Positions 17,314 to 25,628 of a stretch of DNA of 64,000 nucleotides are shown here, piece by piece. Where the stretch lies: contig NZ_KB898627.1 of assembly GCF_000377705.1 (NCBI RefSeq), forward strand, positions 248,001 through 312,000, in the 5' to 3' direction. Position numbers and translations under genes: made by a program. This stretch comes from Salsuginibacillus kocurii DSM 18087 (GTDB lineage: Bacteria > Bacillota > Bacilli > Bacillales > Marinococcaceae). A model generated the notes under the pieces. That model did no database searches. It worked only from the letters and a program-made list of their open reading frames with translations, and was not told the DNA's origin. How positions within the stretch are numbered: the first letter of the stretch is position 1; each line of letters opens with the position of its first letter.

Positions 17314-18023
17314 TTACACCCTATACTTCTTAAAATTCTCTGCCTGCTCAAATATCTCTTTAAAAATTTCATCTTTAGGTGCAGGAGGGTAATCATTTTC
17401 AGCAAGTGTTATAATAAGATTTGACCAGTCAGTATACCTTGCTTTATCGTCAATAATTGCCTTAACTTCCTGCGATAATTTAATAAGTTTATCGTGTGGG
17501 TATTCAAATTCATATTTCTCGGAAATTGCTTTGAGGATATCGTAAAAGGCCTTTTCCTCGTAATCAATTCCATCTTTTTCAAATGGTTCACTGCCTTCTA
17601 TTTTCCGCCATGCATAAAAGAAATCATATGGAGCAAATAGGGAAGCAGCTCTATTATTTACTCCATCACTAATGACACAAAATGCGTTATACTTAAAAAG
17701 CTCAGGGATACCCCTCTGATAACGGACAGTCAACTGTCTAAAGGCATCCTTTATGTCGTATTTACTTTAACAGCACTCTTGAATTCTATTACTACCAGAG
17801 GTAATCCATTTACATAAACGATTGCATCAGGAAGACGTTTTTCATATCCTTGTATCTCTAACTGATTAACAATTTTAAATAGATTGTTTTCTAACTTTTC
17901 AAAGTCTATCAACTGTATATATAAATCTTTTTTGCTACGGATTTCTCTTTTTAGAACAAAGCCATCAGTGATCATTTTGATAATGGCTTTGTTGCTTTCG
18001 TACACAGTTGAAGCAGGAAACCC
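17314..18023 (-). pseudogene. Decayed second hsdR (type I restriction R subunit)
   Basis: Two adjacent frames belong to one broken HsdR. The first (18005-17751) carries MITDGFVLKRE, YIQLIDFEKLENN and the nuclease core PDAIVYVNGLPLVVIEFKS. A one-base frameshift near 17750 leads to the second (17733-17314): QLTVRYQRGIPELFKYNAF, PYDFFYAWRKIEG, then a jump straight to the family's C-terminal end (DDKARYTDW, EIFEQAENFKKYR). The whole helicase motor is deleted and the N-terminus is missing. The frame runs directly out of the rlmCD stop codon at 18024, so the remnant abuts the integration site. It belongs to a different HsdR subgroup from the intact gene at 2680-5619. Confidence 0.85.
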
Positions 18024-19484
18024 TTATTGGCTTCCTCCTTCTTCTTTTAATACTATCTGCGACACACACTCCACATGCGTCGTCTGCGGGAACATGTCCA
18101 CAGGTTGGACTTCCTGGGCTTCGTAGCCGCCTTCGGCGAGGATGTTGATGTCGCGGGCGAGGGTGGCTGGGTTGCAGGAGACGTAGACGATGCGTTCGGG
18201 TTTCATGTCGAGCATGGTTTTTAGTAGCTTTTCGTCGCAGCCTTTTCTTGGTGGGTCGACGACGATGACGTCTGGTTTGATGCCCATTGCTTCATACCAC
18301 CAGGGGATGACGTCTTCGGCGTTGCCGACTTTGAAGGTGGCGTTATCAATGTTGTTGAGGCGGGCGTTTTGGGTGGCGTCGGCGATCGCTGGGCCGACGC
18401 TGTCGACGCCGTAGACATGGGCGGCTTTTTCGGCGAGAAAAAGGGAGATCGTGCCGATGCCGCAGTAGGCGTCGATGACGGTTTCGCCGCCTTTTAGTTG
18501 CGCGTAATTGAGCGCTTGTTCGTATAGTACTTTCGTTTGCTCTGGATTGACCTGGTAAAAAGAGCGTGCTGAGAGCGCGAACTTGGTTGTGCCAATCGTG
18601 TCATAAATATAGTCATCGCCCCAGAGTGTATTTGTTGTTTCTCCGAAAATGACGTTCGTGTTTTCGGGGTTGATGTTATGGACAATCGATTTCAGCGTCG
18701 GGATGCGGTCGCGCATTTTCTCGATGATCTCATCCTGGTTTGGCAGCTCTTTCGTGTTTGTGATTAAGATCACCATCACGTCTCCGCTTGAAGCTGCGTG
18801 CCGTGCGGTAATATGGCGGATGACGCCGCGGCCTTGCTCTTCGTCGTAGGCTTCGATCCCTTCTTCATCGAGAATTCGTTTGGTGATTTGGACGGCATCG
18901 TCATTTTCGTTGGCTTGAATGATGCAGCTCTCCATATCGATAATGTCGTGGCTACGCTTTTGGTAGAAGCCTGCTTTTAAATGGCCGTCCTCGTTGGTGC
19001 CGACCGGAACCTGGGCTTTGTTGCGGTAGCGCCATGGTGTCGTCATGCCGATTGTTTCATAGACGGGCAGGTCAGGCTGGTGAGCAATTTTGGCCATCGC
19101 ATCTTTCACTTGTTTTTGTTTGGCTTTCAACTGGGCGTCGTAGCTGATGTGTTGGAGCTGGCAGCCGCCGCACCATTTATAGATCGGGCACGGTGGTTCG
19201 ACGCGGTCCGGGCTTTCTTCTTGAAGCTCTACTAAGCGGCCAAAGCCGTGGTTCTTTTTCGTTTTGATCACTTTGATGGTCGCTTTTTCTCCTGGTATGG
19301 CGTTTGGCACAAAGAGGGCGTAGCCATCAACTTTGGCAACGCCTTGTCCTTCATGAGTTAAGTCTTCAATGGTTGCTTCAATCGTTTCATTTTTTTGGAC
19401 GGGAAGGTTGTGGGTTGCTTGCGCCGGCTGCTTGCGGTGGTCGCGCTTTGCGCGGCTGCCGCGTCGTGCTGAGTGTTTGGCCAT
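18024..19484 (-). CDS. rlmCD: 23S rRNA (uracil-C5)-methyltransferase RlmCD
   Basis: A 486-aa SAM-dependent enzyme which in bacilli methylates two 23S rRNA uridines (U747 and U1939, E. coli numbering). It has a basic N-terminal tail, a TRAM domain ([20 protein letters not shown], about 33-52), the Fe-S cysteine set [15 protein letters not shown] (about 98-112), SAM motifs [15 protein letters not shown] (about 337), [11 protein letters not shown], and the catalytic Cys in [10 protein letters not shown] (about 433). The ATG at 19484 follows AAAGGAAG. It is the ancestral neighbour of dagK in bacilli. Its 3' end appears to be a docking site for mobile elements. The gene itself is complete, ending GGSQ. 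Confidence 0.95.
   Translation of the reverse strand: MAKHSARRGSRAKRDHRKQPAQATHNLPVQKNETIEATIEDLTHEGQGVAKVDGYALFVPNAIPGEKATIKVIKTKKNHGFGRLVELQEESPDRVEPPCPIYKWCGGCQLQHISYDAQLKAKQKQVKDAMAKIAHQPDLPVYETIGMTTPWRYRNKAQVPVGTNEDGHLKAGFYQKRSHDIIDMESCIIQANENDDAVQITKRILDEEGIEAYDEEQGRGVIRHITARHAASSGDVMVILITNTKELPNQDEIIEKMRDRIPTLKSIVHNINPENTNVIFGETTNTLWGDDYIYDTIGTTKFALSARSFYQVNPEQTKVLYEQALNYAQLKGGETVIDAYCGIGTISLFLAEKAAHVYGVDSVGPAIADATQNARLNNIDNATFKVGNAEDVIPWWYEAMGIKPDVIVVDPPRKGCDEKLLKTMLDMKPERIVYVSCNPATLARDINILAEGGYEAQEVQPVDMFPQTTHVECVSQIVLKEEGGSQ
18046..18077. other. Right attachment-site scar inside the rlmCD 3' end
   Basis: Direct repeat of 11,611-11,642 (29 of 32 identical), lying within the last codons of the intact rlmCD. 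The segment between the two copies (about 6.4 kb) contains only Septu, Gabija and the hsdR remnant, and has much lower G+C than rlmCD. Confidence 0.65.
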
Positions 19485-19712
19485 GCTCGGACTTCCTTTC
19501 TTTCCTAAATAAGGTTGGGGCTTGTGCCGTTCGTTCGGTTTGTCTTATTGTATCATGTTCGGAAGGGATAGGTTAAATGCGAGCTGTGTGAGAAAGGTTC
19601 GTCGTTTTGTCATTGACGTGTTAAGGTTGAGTCGGTATTCTTATGGTAGAAATTCACTCGTTTGTCTCATTCTAATGAAGAGAAGCATTTTCATATAGGG
19701 GGTTGTTTGGAC

Positions 19713-19805
19713 ATGCATTGGATGGTACTTTCAACGACTGTCGTTTCGACATTGATTGGATTGTGGGCGTTGTTTGCCTTGAAGACAAATCAGCAGGATC
19801 AATAA
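19713..19805 (+). CDS. Candidate 30-aa single-pass membrane peptide
   Basis: ATG at 19713 is preceded by ATAGGGGGTT at usable spacing. The frame encodes MHWMVLSTTVVST and a single hydrophobic helix ending LWALFALKTNQQDQ. An intrinsic terminator begins 7 bp after the TAA, which supports a discrete transcribed unit. It lies between rlmCD and dagK, on the opposite strand to both. No family is recognised. Small one-helix peptides are common in bacilli and often missed. Confidence 0.45.
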   Translation: MHWMVLSTTVVSTLIGLWALFALKTNQQDQ

Positions 19806-19811
19806 TAGCTG

Positions 19812-19844
19812 AGCCGCGCTCTGATTGCAGGGCGTGGTTTTTTT
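19812..19844 (+). terminator. Terminator of the 30-aa peptide gene
   Basis: An 11-bp stem with three G-U pairs between 19812-19822 and 19829-19839, ending in seven Ts (19838-19844). It lies directly after the small gene's stop codon. Confidence 0.6.
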
Positions 19845-20110
19845 ATGGCTTCTCCCCTCTTTCCGTGCTTTCGGTCGACATTTTAAGACAAAAATCGACA
19901 TGTAAGAAAACGTGCATTCTGGTTATAGGAGCATGCGTTTTTTTTAAATTTAGGTGGTTGAGCTTGATTGACAATTGAGCGGAAAGCGCCCGGTGGATTG
20001 GGTGTGCGGGAGTTTGAGCTGAGCGTTTGTTCAGCTCAAATAGGGAAGAAGGAGCGGCAGCCAATAGAATAAAAAAAGGAGTCCTTTGTAAAGCTTAAAA
20101 AAATGGAGCG

Positions 20111-20257
20111 GGTGCGTAGTGACCGGCTCTCGGTGCGCAGTCTCGCCCTTCCTTTGCGCAGTGACGAGGACGGAGTGCGGGGTCACGGATCATTAGTGCA
20201 GCGTGACGGTGTTCGAGTGCCGTGTCTCCGCCATTGAGTGCGACGGCGCGCGGTTCC
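20111..20257. repeat. Degenerate 21-bp minisatellite array
   Basis: AGTGC recurs at exactly 21-bp intervals (20174, 20195, 20216, 20237), with GTCAC/GTGAC at fixed distance in the first two. Looser units precede at 20111-20173. It is a decayed version of the array at 30936-31228. G+C is higher than in the flanks. Open frames through it are by-products of the period being a multiple of three. The rest of 19845-20322 shows no gene; a T-rich stretch at 19930-19946 is not a convincing hairpin. Confidence 0.6.
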
Positions 20258-20322
20258 CTTCCTGTATTTGCGATATGGCAGCGGCGCAAACGGAAAGACC
20301 CAGTTTTTTATATGAGGTAGAG

Positions 20323-20354
20323 AAAAGAGGCTGTCCTTTTGAGACAGCCTCTTT
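20323..20354. terminator. dagK terminator
   Basis: AAAGAGGCTGTC and GACAGCCTCTTT form a 12-bp stem with a short loop. T runs follow on both strands, so it can act in both directions. It lies 11 bp past the dagK stop. Confidence 0.8.
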
Positions 20355-20364
20355 TTTCTTCTCT

Positions 20365-21282
20365 TCAGTTTCGGGTAGCTTCGTTTTCTTCCTCGGCTGG
20401 CGGGGCGAGCATATCAAAGTGATGATAAAGGTTGACGAACTCAGCTGGCAGCATGCCTCCGTACTCTCCGTCGAGGTTTAATTCCATGTCGCTGTTTATG
20501 GACACTTTGATGCGGTTGGCCTGTACGTAAAGGATGCGTTCATCTTCAAGGTGCTCGCCATTTAGGGCTTTCATGCCGAGACGGACGACTTCGGGCAGGT
20601 TCGTTTTTTTCACGATAATCATGTCAAACATGCCGTCGTTATAGGAAGCGTTTGGGGCGAGTTTTTCAAAGCCGCCGACTGAATTGGTGTTGGCGATAAG
20701 AAACATCATGATCTCGCCTTCGAAGATTTTGCCGTCGTATTCGATGTGGACGGTCCGCGGTTTCAAGCTGCGGAGCTTTTCAAAGCCTTTCATGTAATAA
20801 GCGAGGTGGCCCATCATCGTCTTTAGCCGGCTCGGTGTGTCGTAGGTGAGTTCGGTTAAGCTGCCGGCTGCGGCGATGTTCATGAAGTATTGGTTACCTA
20901 CTTGTCCTATGTCAAGCGGGGTCGTACGATTGTTGGTTAAGACGTCGCAGATTTGTTCGAGGTTATTATGGTGCAGGCCAAGAGCCCTGGCCAAGTCATT
21001 GGTTGTGCCTGCCGGAATAATGCCGAGCTTGGGGCGTTCAGGAAGCTCGGCCAGTCCATTCACCACTTCAAAAATGGTCCCATCTCCGCCTGCTGCAATG
21101 ACGAGGTCAAAGCCTTCTTGTCCGGCTGTACGGGCAGCCCGTTTTGCACAGCCTTCTTCTTTAGTCATGTGGGCAGAGGCGATATAACCGGCTACTTCGA
21201 GGCGGTTCAATATATAGGGAAGCTGCTTTTTCATTGTTTCGCGACCTGAGGTAGGGTTATATATAATTCGAGCATGAGGCAT
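20365..21282 (-). CDS. dagK: Diacylglycerol kinase, DagK (YerQ) family
   Basis: A 305-aa soluble lipid kinase that returns diacylglycerol released by lipoteichoic acid synthesis to phosphatidic acid. The start MPHARIIYNPTSGRE is typical of the family. The nucleotide site shows LVIAAGGDGTIFEVVNGL (about 60-77) and GIIPAGTTNDLARAL (about 86-100). The C-terminal lobe has GGFEKLAPNASYNDGMFD and a final beta region (LNLDGEYGGMLP). Size and gene position next to rlmCD match B. subtilis yerQ. It is monocistronic, with its own terminator. Confidence 0.95.
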   Translation of the reverse strand: MPHARIIYNPTSGRETMKKQLPYILNRLEVAGYIASAHMTKEEGCAKRAARTAGQEGFDLVIAAGGDGTIFEVVNGLAELPERPKLGIIPAGTTNDLARALGLHHNNLEQICDVLTNNRTTPLDIGQVGNQYFMNIAAAGSLTELTYDTPSRLKTMMGHLAYYMKGFEKLRSLKPRTVHIEYDGKIFEGEIMMFLIANTNSVGGFEKLAPNASYNDGMFDMIIVKKTNLPEVVRLGMKALNGEHLEDERILYVQANRIKVSINSDMELNLDGEYGGMLPAEFVNLYHHFDMLAPPAEEENEATRN

Positions 21283-21592
21283 AATCAGCTCTCCTAAACA
21301 TTAATATATCGTTTCATTTCCAACTCTAAGCTTAATGGATTCGATTCCTCGGCTTCTTGTTGTATACAACCAGCTAGTTGGCTTAGTTCTCAGCTAGCAC
21401 TTATTGATTACGAAACTTTCATTCTTCATACCGTTTTATTGTACCGTACCCCTTCAATTTAATCCAATGGTAAGGTTTTATGACTGGGTTTATTTCCTAC
21501 CATAGTCCGTGTTCAGCTCAATTTGGTGACAAATCGTTGAACAAAATTGGTATACACCACTAGATATGTGTATCAGTTTGTTGTAGCATTCA
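21283..21592. other. Intergenic stretch, no gene
   Basis: AT-rich DNA holding the dagK promoter region on the minus strand. Toward the right it runs into the broken PTS gene, with an in-frame TAG at 21584. No other element was seen. Confidence 0.4.
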
Positions 21593-21913
21593 CACGAAGA
21601 TGAAGAAGATCTTGAACAAACAGGTGATGAAGAGCGGGCTGAAGGAAGCGGAAGCGACAGTGAGGACCCGTATGTGAAAATGGCTGGAGATATTACAGAA
21701 GGACTGGGCGGCATGGATAATATCGAAACAATCGATAACTGTGTGACCCGTCTCCGCCTCCAGCTCCGTGACATGGATAAAGTCGATGAACACGCGATTC
21801 GAAAAGCTGGCGCAAAAGGCGTCATGAAGATTGATAACACGAATATTCAAGTGATTGTCGGCACGAACGTTGAAGCTGTAGCTAATATAATGAGAGAACA
21901 TCATAACAAGTAA
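21593..21913 (+). pseudogene. PTS EIIB domain: 3' remnant of an EIICB sugar transporter
   Basis: The frame starts with an acidic linker (EDEEDLEQTGDEERAEG) and continues into a complete glucose-family EIIB domain: GGMDNIETIDNCVTRLRL, with the phosphorylated Cys in DNCVTRL, then KGVMKIDNTNIQVIVG. The membrane EIIC part that should precede the linker is absent; the frame is closed by TAG at 21584 and other stops. An ATG at 21674 could give a stand-alone 79-aa EIIB, but its upstream sequence is not a ribosome site. It is convergent with an alpha-glucosidase, so a glucoside uptake-and-hydrolysis pair has probably lost its permease. Confidence 0.8.
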
Positions 21914-21938
21914 CCAGTAGCTGCATGTTAAAAGAGGG

Positions 21939-21966
21939 CCTCTCGTTCCAGAGAGGCCTTTTTTGG
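21939..21966 (+). terminator. Terminator after the PTS remnant
   Basis: GGCCTCTC (21939-21946) and GAGAGGCC (21953-21960) with a 6-nt loop, followed by six Ts. Confidence 0.8.
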
Positions 21967-22057
21967 TCATGAGGAACGGGGCGAAAAACGGGAGGGGGCT
22001 TACGCTGCGGCCCCCCAAATTGCCCCCTTAACAGCAGCAGTGTCCGTTAACAGAACG

Positions 22058-22101
22058 CCGTAAGACCAAGCCCCGGCTTTGGTGGCTGGTCTTGCGTTTT
22101 T
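22058..22101. terminator. Hairpin between the PTS remnant and the alpha-glucosidase
   Basis: CGTAAGACCAAGCC and GGCTGGTCTTGCG pair with one bulge, followed by TTTTT on the plus strand. It lies just past the stop of the minus-strand glucosidase and may serve that gene, though its T tract favours plus-strand transcription. Confidence 0.55.
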
Positions 22102-22112
22102 ACAGATGCTGG

Positions 22113-23777
22113 TTATTTTTCTCTAATATACACGCGGGCTTCGTAAGGTTTGAGTGCGCGGTCGCCGAGCTGCTTTTCTCCGTCTAGCGGTTGATTGTGC
22201 AAAACGAGCGTGTTGTCGTTCTGAAGTTCGAGCTCACCGCTTGCATCGATGTCTGCTTTTTCCTCGCTTAAATTGGCGATGATAACCGCTTCCTGGCCAG
22301 GCAGGGTGCGGGTGTAGACGTATAATCTCTCATCGTCCGGCAGCAGGAGATCATAGCTTCCATATGTGAAAATGTCCGCTGTTTTTTTCAACGTAATCAT
22401 GGCTTTGTAGTAGTTTAGTACTGAGTTTGGGTCTTCGCTTTGTTTTTCTACGTTGATGTCCGTATAATTCGGACTCAGCTTGAGCCACGGGTTGGCGCTT
22501 GTGAAGCCGGCGTTTTCGCCGGCGCTCCATTGCATGGGTGTCCGGCTGTTATCGCGGGACGTCTGCCCGAGCAGCTCGATGATCTCTGCAGGCGGGTCGC
22601 CGTCTGCTTTTCTTTTTTCAAAAAGGTTTTTCGCGGCGACGTCATCATAGTCTTCGATAGCGGTGTAATAGGCGTTGGTCATGCCGATTTCCTGGCCCTG
22701 GTAAATGAAGGGGGTGCCTTGCATGAAAAAGTACATGGTGGCGAGGGCGGTGGCGCTTTCTCGCCAGTAGTCCTTATCATCTCCCCAGGTGGAAACGACG
22801 CGGGGTTGGTCGTGGTTTTCGATAAAGAGGGCGTTCCAGCCTTTGTTCTCCAGGCCTTTCTGCCAGGCGGTGAGGACTTCTTTTAATTTAAGCACGTCGA
22901 GTTTGTTGTCGGTGCCCCACAAGTTCAGGTGTTCAAATTGAAAGATCATGTCCATTTTGCCGGTTTCGCCGACCCAGAGTGGTGCTTCTTCAATGGATAC
23001 GCCGTTCGCTTCGCCGACAGTGAGGGCGTCATATTTGCTGTAGGTTTCTTCTTTAAATTCTTGCAGGAACTCGTGGATGCCTTCTTGATTCATGTGCATG
23101 GCGAATGAAGGGACGTATGTTTGGTTGTCGGGGTTGGGCATATCCGGCAGTCCCGGCCGTTTTTTAATGTGGGTGATGGCGTCAATGCGGAAGCCGTCGA
23201 TGCCTTTATCAAGCCACCAGTTGACGGTGTTGTACAGTTCACGGCGGACTTCGTGGTTTTCCCAGTTCAAATCGGGCTGTTTGACGGAAAACAAGTGCAG
23301 GTAATACTGGCCTGTCCAGTCCTCGTATTCCCAGGCGGAGCCGCCGAAAATGCTCTCCCAGTTGTTCGGCTCGGCTCCGTCTTTCCCGTCGCGCCAGATG
23401 TACCAGTCCCGCTTTGGGTCGTCCCGTGACGAGCGGGATTCAATAAACCAGTGGTGCTCATCACTCGTATGGTTTAAGACAAGGTCAATGATAAGCTTCA
23501 TTCCGCGGGCGTGCACTTCTTCTAAGAGAAGGTCGAAGTCTTCCATCGTGCCAAATTCCTCTTGGATCGCTTTATAATCGGAAATATCATAGCCGTTATC
23601 GTCTTTTGGCGACCGATAAAATGGGCAGACCCAAATAAAATCAATGCCTAATTCTTTTACATAATCAAGGCGCTCGATGATTCCTCTTAGATCACCGATT
23701 CCGTCGCCATTTGAATCTTGGAAACTGCGCGGGTATATTTGATAGCCTACTGCTTCTTTCCACCATTCTCGTTTCAT
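22113..23777 (-). CDS. malL: GH13 alpha-glucosidase (oligo-1,6-glucosidase type)
   Basis: A 554-aa cytoplasmic glycosidase that hydrolyses imported maltose/isomaltose-type oligosaccharides. GH13 regions are visible: DLVLNHTSDEHHWF (about 98-111), the nucleophile in GFRIDAITH (Asp about 199), the acid/base in VGEANGV (Glu about 255), and FIENHDQPRVVS with the third carboxylate (about 328). The N-terminus WWKEAVGYQIYPRSF is standard for MalL/trehalose-6-phosphate hydrolase relatives, so a phospho-alpha-glucosidase-like specificity is possible. The adjacent broken PTS EIICB suggests a former operonic or regulatory partnership. The ATG at 23777 follows AAGGAG. No catabolite-response element was identified. 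Confidence 0.9.
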   Translation of the reverse strand: MKREWWKEAVGYQIYPRSFQDSNGDGIGDLRGIIERLDYVKELGIDFIWVCPFYRSPKDDNGYDISDYKAIQEEFGTMEDFDLLLEEVHARGMKLIIDLVLNHTSDEHHWFIESRSSRDDPKRDWYIWRDGKDGAEPNNWESIFGGSAWEYEDWTGQYYLHLFSVKQPDLNWENHEVRRELYNTVNWWLDKGIDGFRIDAITHIKKRPGLPDMPNPDNQTYVPSFAMHMNQEGIHEFLQEFKEETYSKYDALTVGEANGVSIEEAPLWVGETGKMDMIFQFEHLNLWGTDNKLDVLKLKEVLTAWQKGLENKGWNALFIENHDQPRVVSTWGDDKDYWRESATALATMYFFMQGTPFIYQGQEIGMTNAYYTAIEDYDDVAAKNLFEKRKADGDPPAEIIELLGQTSRDNSRTPMQWSAGENAGFTSANPWLKLSPNYTDINVEKQSEDPNSVLNYYKAMITLKKTADIFTYGSYDLLLPDDERLYVYTRTLPGQEAVIIANLSEEKADIDASGELELQNDNTLVLHNQPLDGEKQLGDRALKPYEARVYIREK

Positions 23778-24180
23778 ATGGTCACTCCGCTCCTTCTCTG
23801 GTTCCTCTTCCTATTTAGCGTTCGTTTTACGTCTTCCTTTTTTGTATAAAGGGGAGACAGCCGTACTAGTAAAATAAGTGTAGAAATCTATGCTCGTAAG
23901 CTGTTGTTGCGCGCGCTTCATTATTGGTTGAGGATAAATATGGTAATTGATGTTGTAAGAGTAAGTATAACACACCAGAACATGACTGTTTATACAAAAG
24001 GGGAAAGAAGGAGTTGTGCTCTATTGCCAGCAAATGTGGCATGGTGGTGAAGATGTGGCTGAATATTAGTTGGACTTATACTTTCTTACGCTAAAAGTAA
24101 AACTCCCGCTTCCGTTATGACCGGAGCGGGAGTTTATGATTACAAGTGGTAAATGGAAGCCAAGATGGCCGACAGCGGAC
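23778..24180. other. Intergenic stretch between malL and gatB
   Basis: About 400 bp with the malL promoter region on the left and the gat-operon terminator on the right. No open frame has a ribosome site. A GC-rich spot (GCGCGCGC) at about 23910 is unexplained. Confidence 0.4.
24100..24135 (-). terminator. Terminator of the pcrB-...-gatB gene run
   Basis: AACTCCCGCT...CGG and its complement AGCGGGAGTT form a long GC-rich stem around TTATGA. On the minus strand it is followed by TTTTACTTTT. It lies 45 bp past the gatB stop and ends the long minus-strand run. Confidence 0.8.
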
Positions 24181-25614
24181 TTAGCGTTCGTCCATGCCTT
24201 CCTTAATGAGTTTGTTCACCACTTGTGGATTTGCTTTTCCTTTCGTCTCTTTCATGACTTGGCCGACGAGGAAGCCAAATGCTTTGTCTTTACCATTTTT
24301 ATAGTCTTCGATGGATTGCTGATTGTTGTCGAGAATGCCGTCGACGACTTGCTTTAATTCACCTTCGTCGGAGATTTGGACGAGGCCTTTTTCTTCAACG
24401 ATCTTGTCAGGGTCGTCGCCTTTTTCAATTAAGTCAGCGAATACCTTTTTGGCAATTTTGCTGGAAATCGTCCCTTTATCAATCAGCTTGATCAGCTTGG
24501 CTAAGCCTTCAGGTGTCATGGCAACGTCGTCTAGTTCTTTGTCGTTGGCGTTCAAGTACGCATTCACTTCACCCATCAGCCAGTTTGCAGCCTGTTTCGG
24601 ATCGGCGCCGTGCTGAATCGTCTCCTCGAAAAAGTCAGAAGTTGCTTTTACTTGGACGATTACACCGGCATCATACGCTGGTAGAGACAATTCATTGATA
24701 TAGCGCTCTTTCCGGGCATCCGGCAGCTCTGGGATTTGCTCTTTTAATTGGTCTTTCCAATCGCCGGCGATATAAATTGGTACGAGATCTGGCTCTGGGA
24801 AATAGCGATAATCGTCGCTTCCTTCTTTAACTCGCATTAAGACCGTTTCTTTCTTATCATCGTCCCAGCGCCGAGTTTCTTGCAGAATCTCGCCGCCTGC
24901 GAGCAACTCTTGTTCTTGGCGCTTTTCTTCAAACGCAAGACCTTTCTGCACGTTAGCAAAAGAGTTCAAGTTTTTAAGCTCAGTCTTCACACCGAACTCT
25001 TCTTGGCCTGCCGGCTTTAAGGAGATGTTGGCGTCACAGCGCAGAGAGCCTTCTTCCATTTTACAATCGGACACTTCAGTATACTGCAGGATTGCTTTTA
25101 ATTTTTCCAAATAAGCATACGCTTCATCCGGGCTTTCAATGTCTGGCTCAGAAACGATCTCGATCAACGGCGTTCCCACCCGGTTGAAGTCGACGAGAGA
25201 TCCGTCACCGTCATCGTCGTGCGTGAGCTTCCCTGCGTCTTCTTCCATATGGATCCGGGTGATGCCAATGGTTTTCTTTTTGCCGTCTACTTCAATTTCA
25301 ATCTCGCCATTTTCACCGATCGGCTTGTCAAACTGCGAGATTTGATAAGCTTTTGGGTTATCCGGATAAAAATAGTTCTTGCGGTCAAATTTCGTTTCAT
25401 CCGTTACGGTGCAATTGGTAGCTAGCGCCGCCGTCATGGCGTAATCTACGGCCTGCTTGTTAACGACCGGAAGCACCCCAGGATGACCGAGACAGACCGG
25501 GCATGTATGAGTGTTCGGCGGCGCGCCAAATTCAGTCGAGCAGGAGCAGAAAATTTTCGTGTCTGTTTTTAGTTCAGCGTGAACTTCTAATCCGATTACC
25601 GTATCAAATTTCAT
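24181..25614 (-). CDS. gatB: Asp/Glu-tRNA amidotransferase subunit B
   Basis: A 477-aa tRNA-binding and kinase subunit of GatCAB, which converts Glu-tRNA(Gln) to Gln-tRNA(Gln) in organisms lacking GlnRS. The N-terminal signature [10 protein letters not shown] and the zinc Cys pattern [20 protein letters not shown] (about 22-41) are present, as is [16 protein letters not shown] and the C-terminal YqeY-like helical domain ending [11 protein letters not shown]. Last gene of gatC-gatA-gatB, 14 bp after gatA, followed by a strong terminator. Length is normal. Confidence 0.97.
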   Translation of the reverse strand: MKFDTVIGLEVHAELKTDTKIFCSCSTEFGAPPNTHTCPVCLGHPGVLPVVNKQAVDYAMTAALATNCTVTDETKFDRKNYFYPDNPKAYQISQFDKPIGENGEIEIEVDGKKKTIGITRIHMEEDAGKLTHDDDGDGSLVDFNRVGTPLIEIVSEPDIESPDEAYAYLEKLKAILQYTEVSDCKMEEGSLRCDANISLKPAGQEEFGVKTELKNLNSFANVQKGLAFEEKRQEQELLAGGEILQETRRWDDDKKETVLMRVKEGSDDYRYFPEPDLVPIYIAGDWKDQLKEQIPELPDARKERYINELSLPAYDAGVIVQVKATSDFFEETIQHGADPKQAANWLMGEVNAYLNANDKELDDVAMTPEGLAKLIKLIDKGTISSKIAKKVFADLIEKGDDPDKIVEEKGLVQISDEGELKQVVDGILDNNQQSIEDYKNGKDKAFGFLVGQVMKETKGKANPQVVNKLIKEGMDER

Positions 25615-25628
25615 TTGTTATTCCCCCC

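Noticed and set aside
18190-19576. Several plus-strand frames of 60-98 aa opposite rlmCD
   Set aside because: Antisense shadows of a GC-richer coding sequence, without start signals.
19880-19950. Second terminator between the 30-aa peptide and the degenerate repeat
   Set aside because: There is a T8 run, but the preceding ACGTGCAT/AGCATGCGT pairing is interrupted and not convincing.
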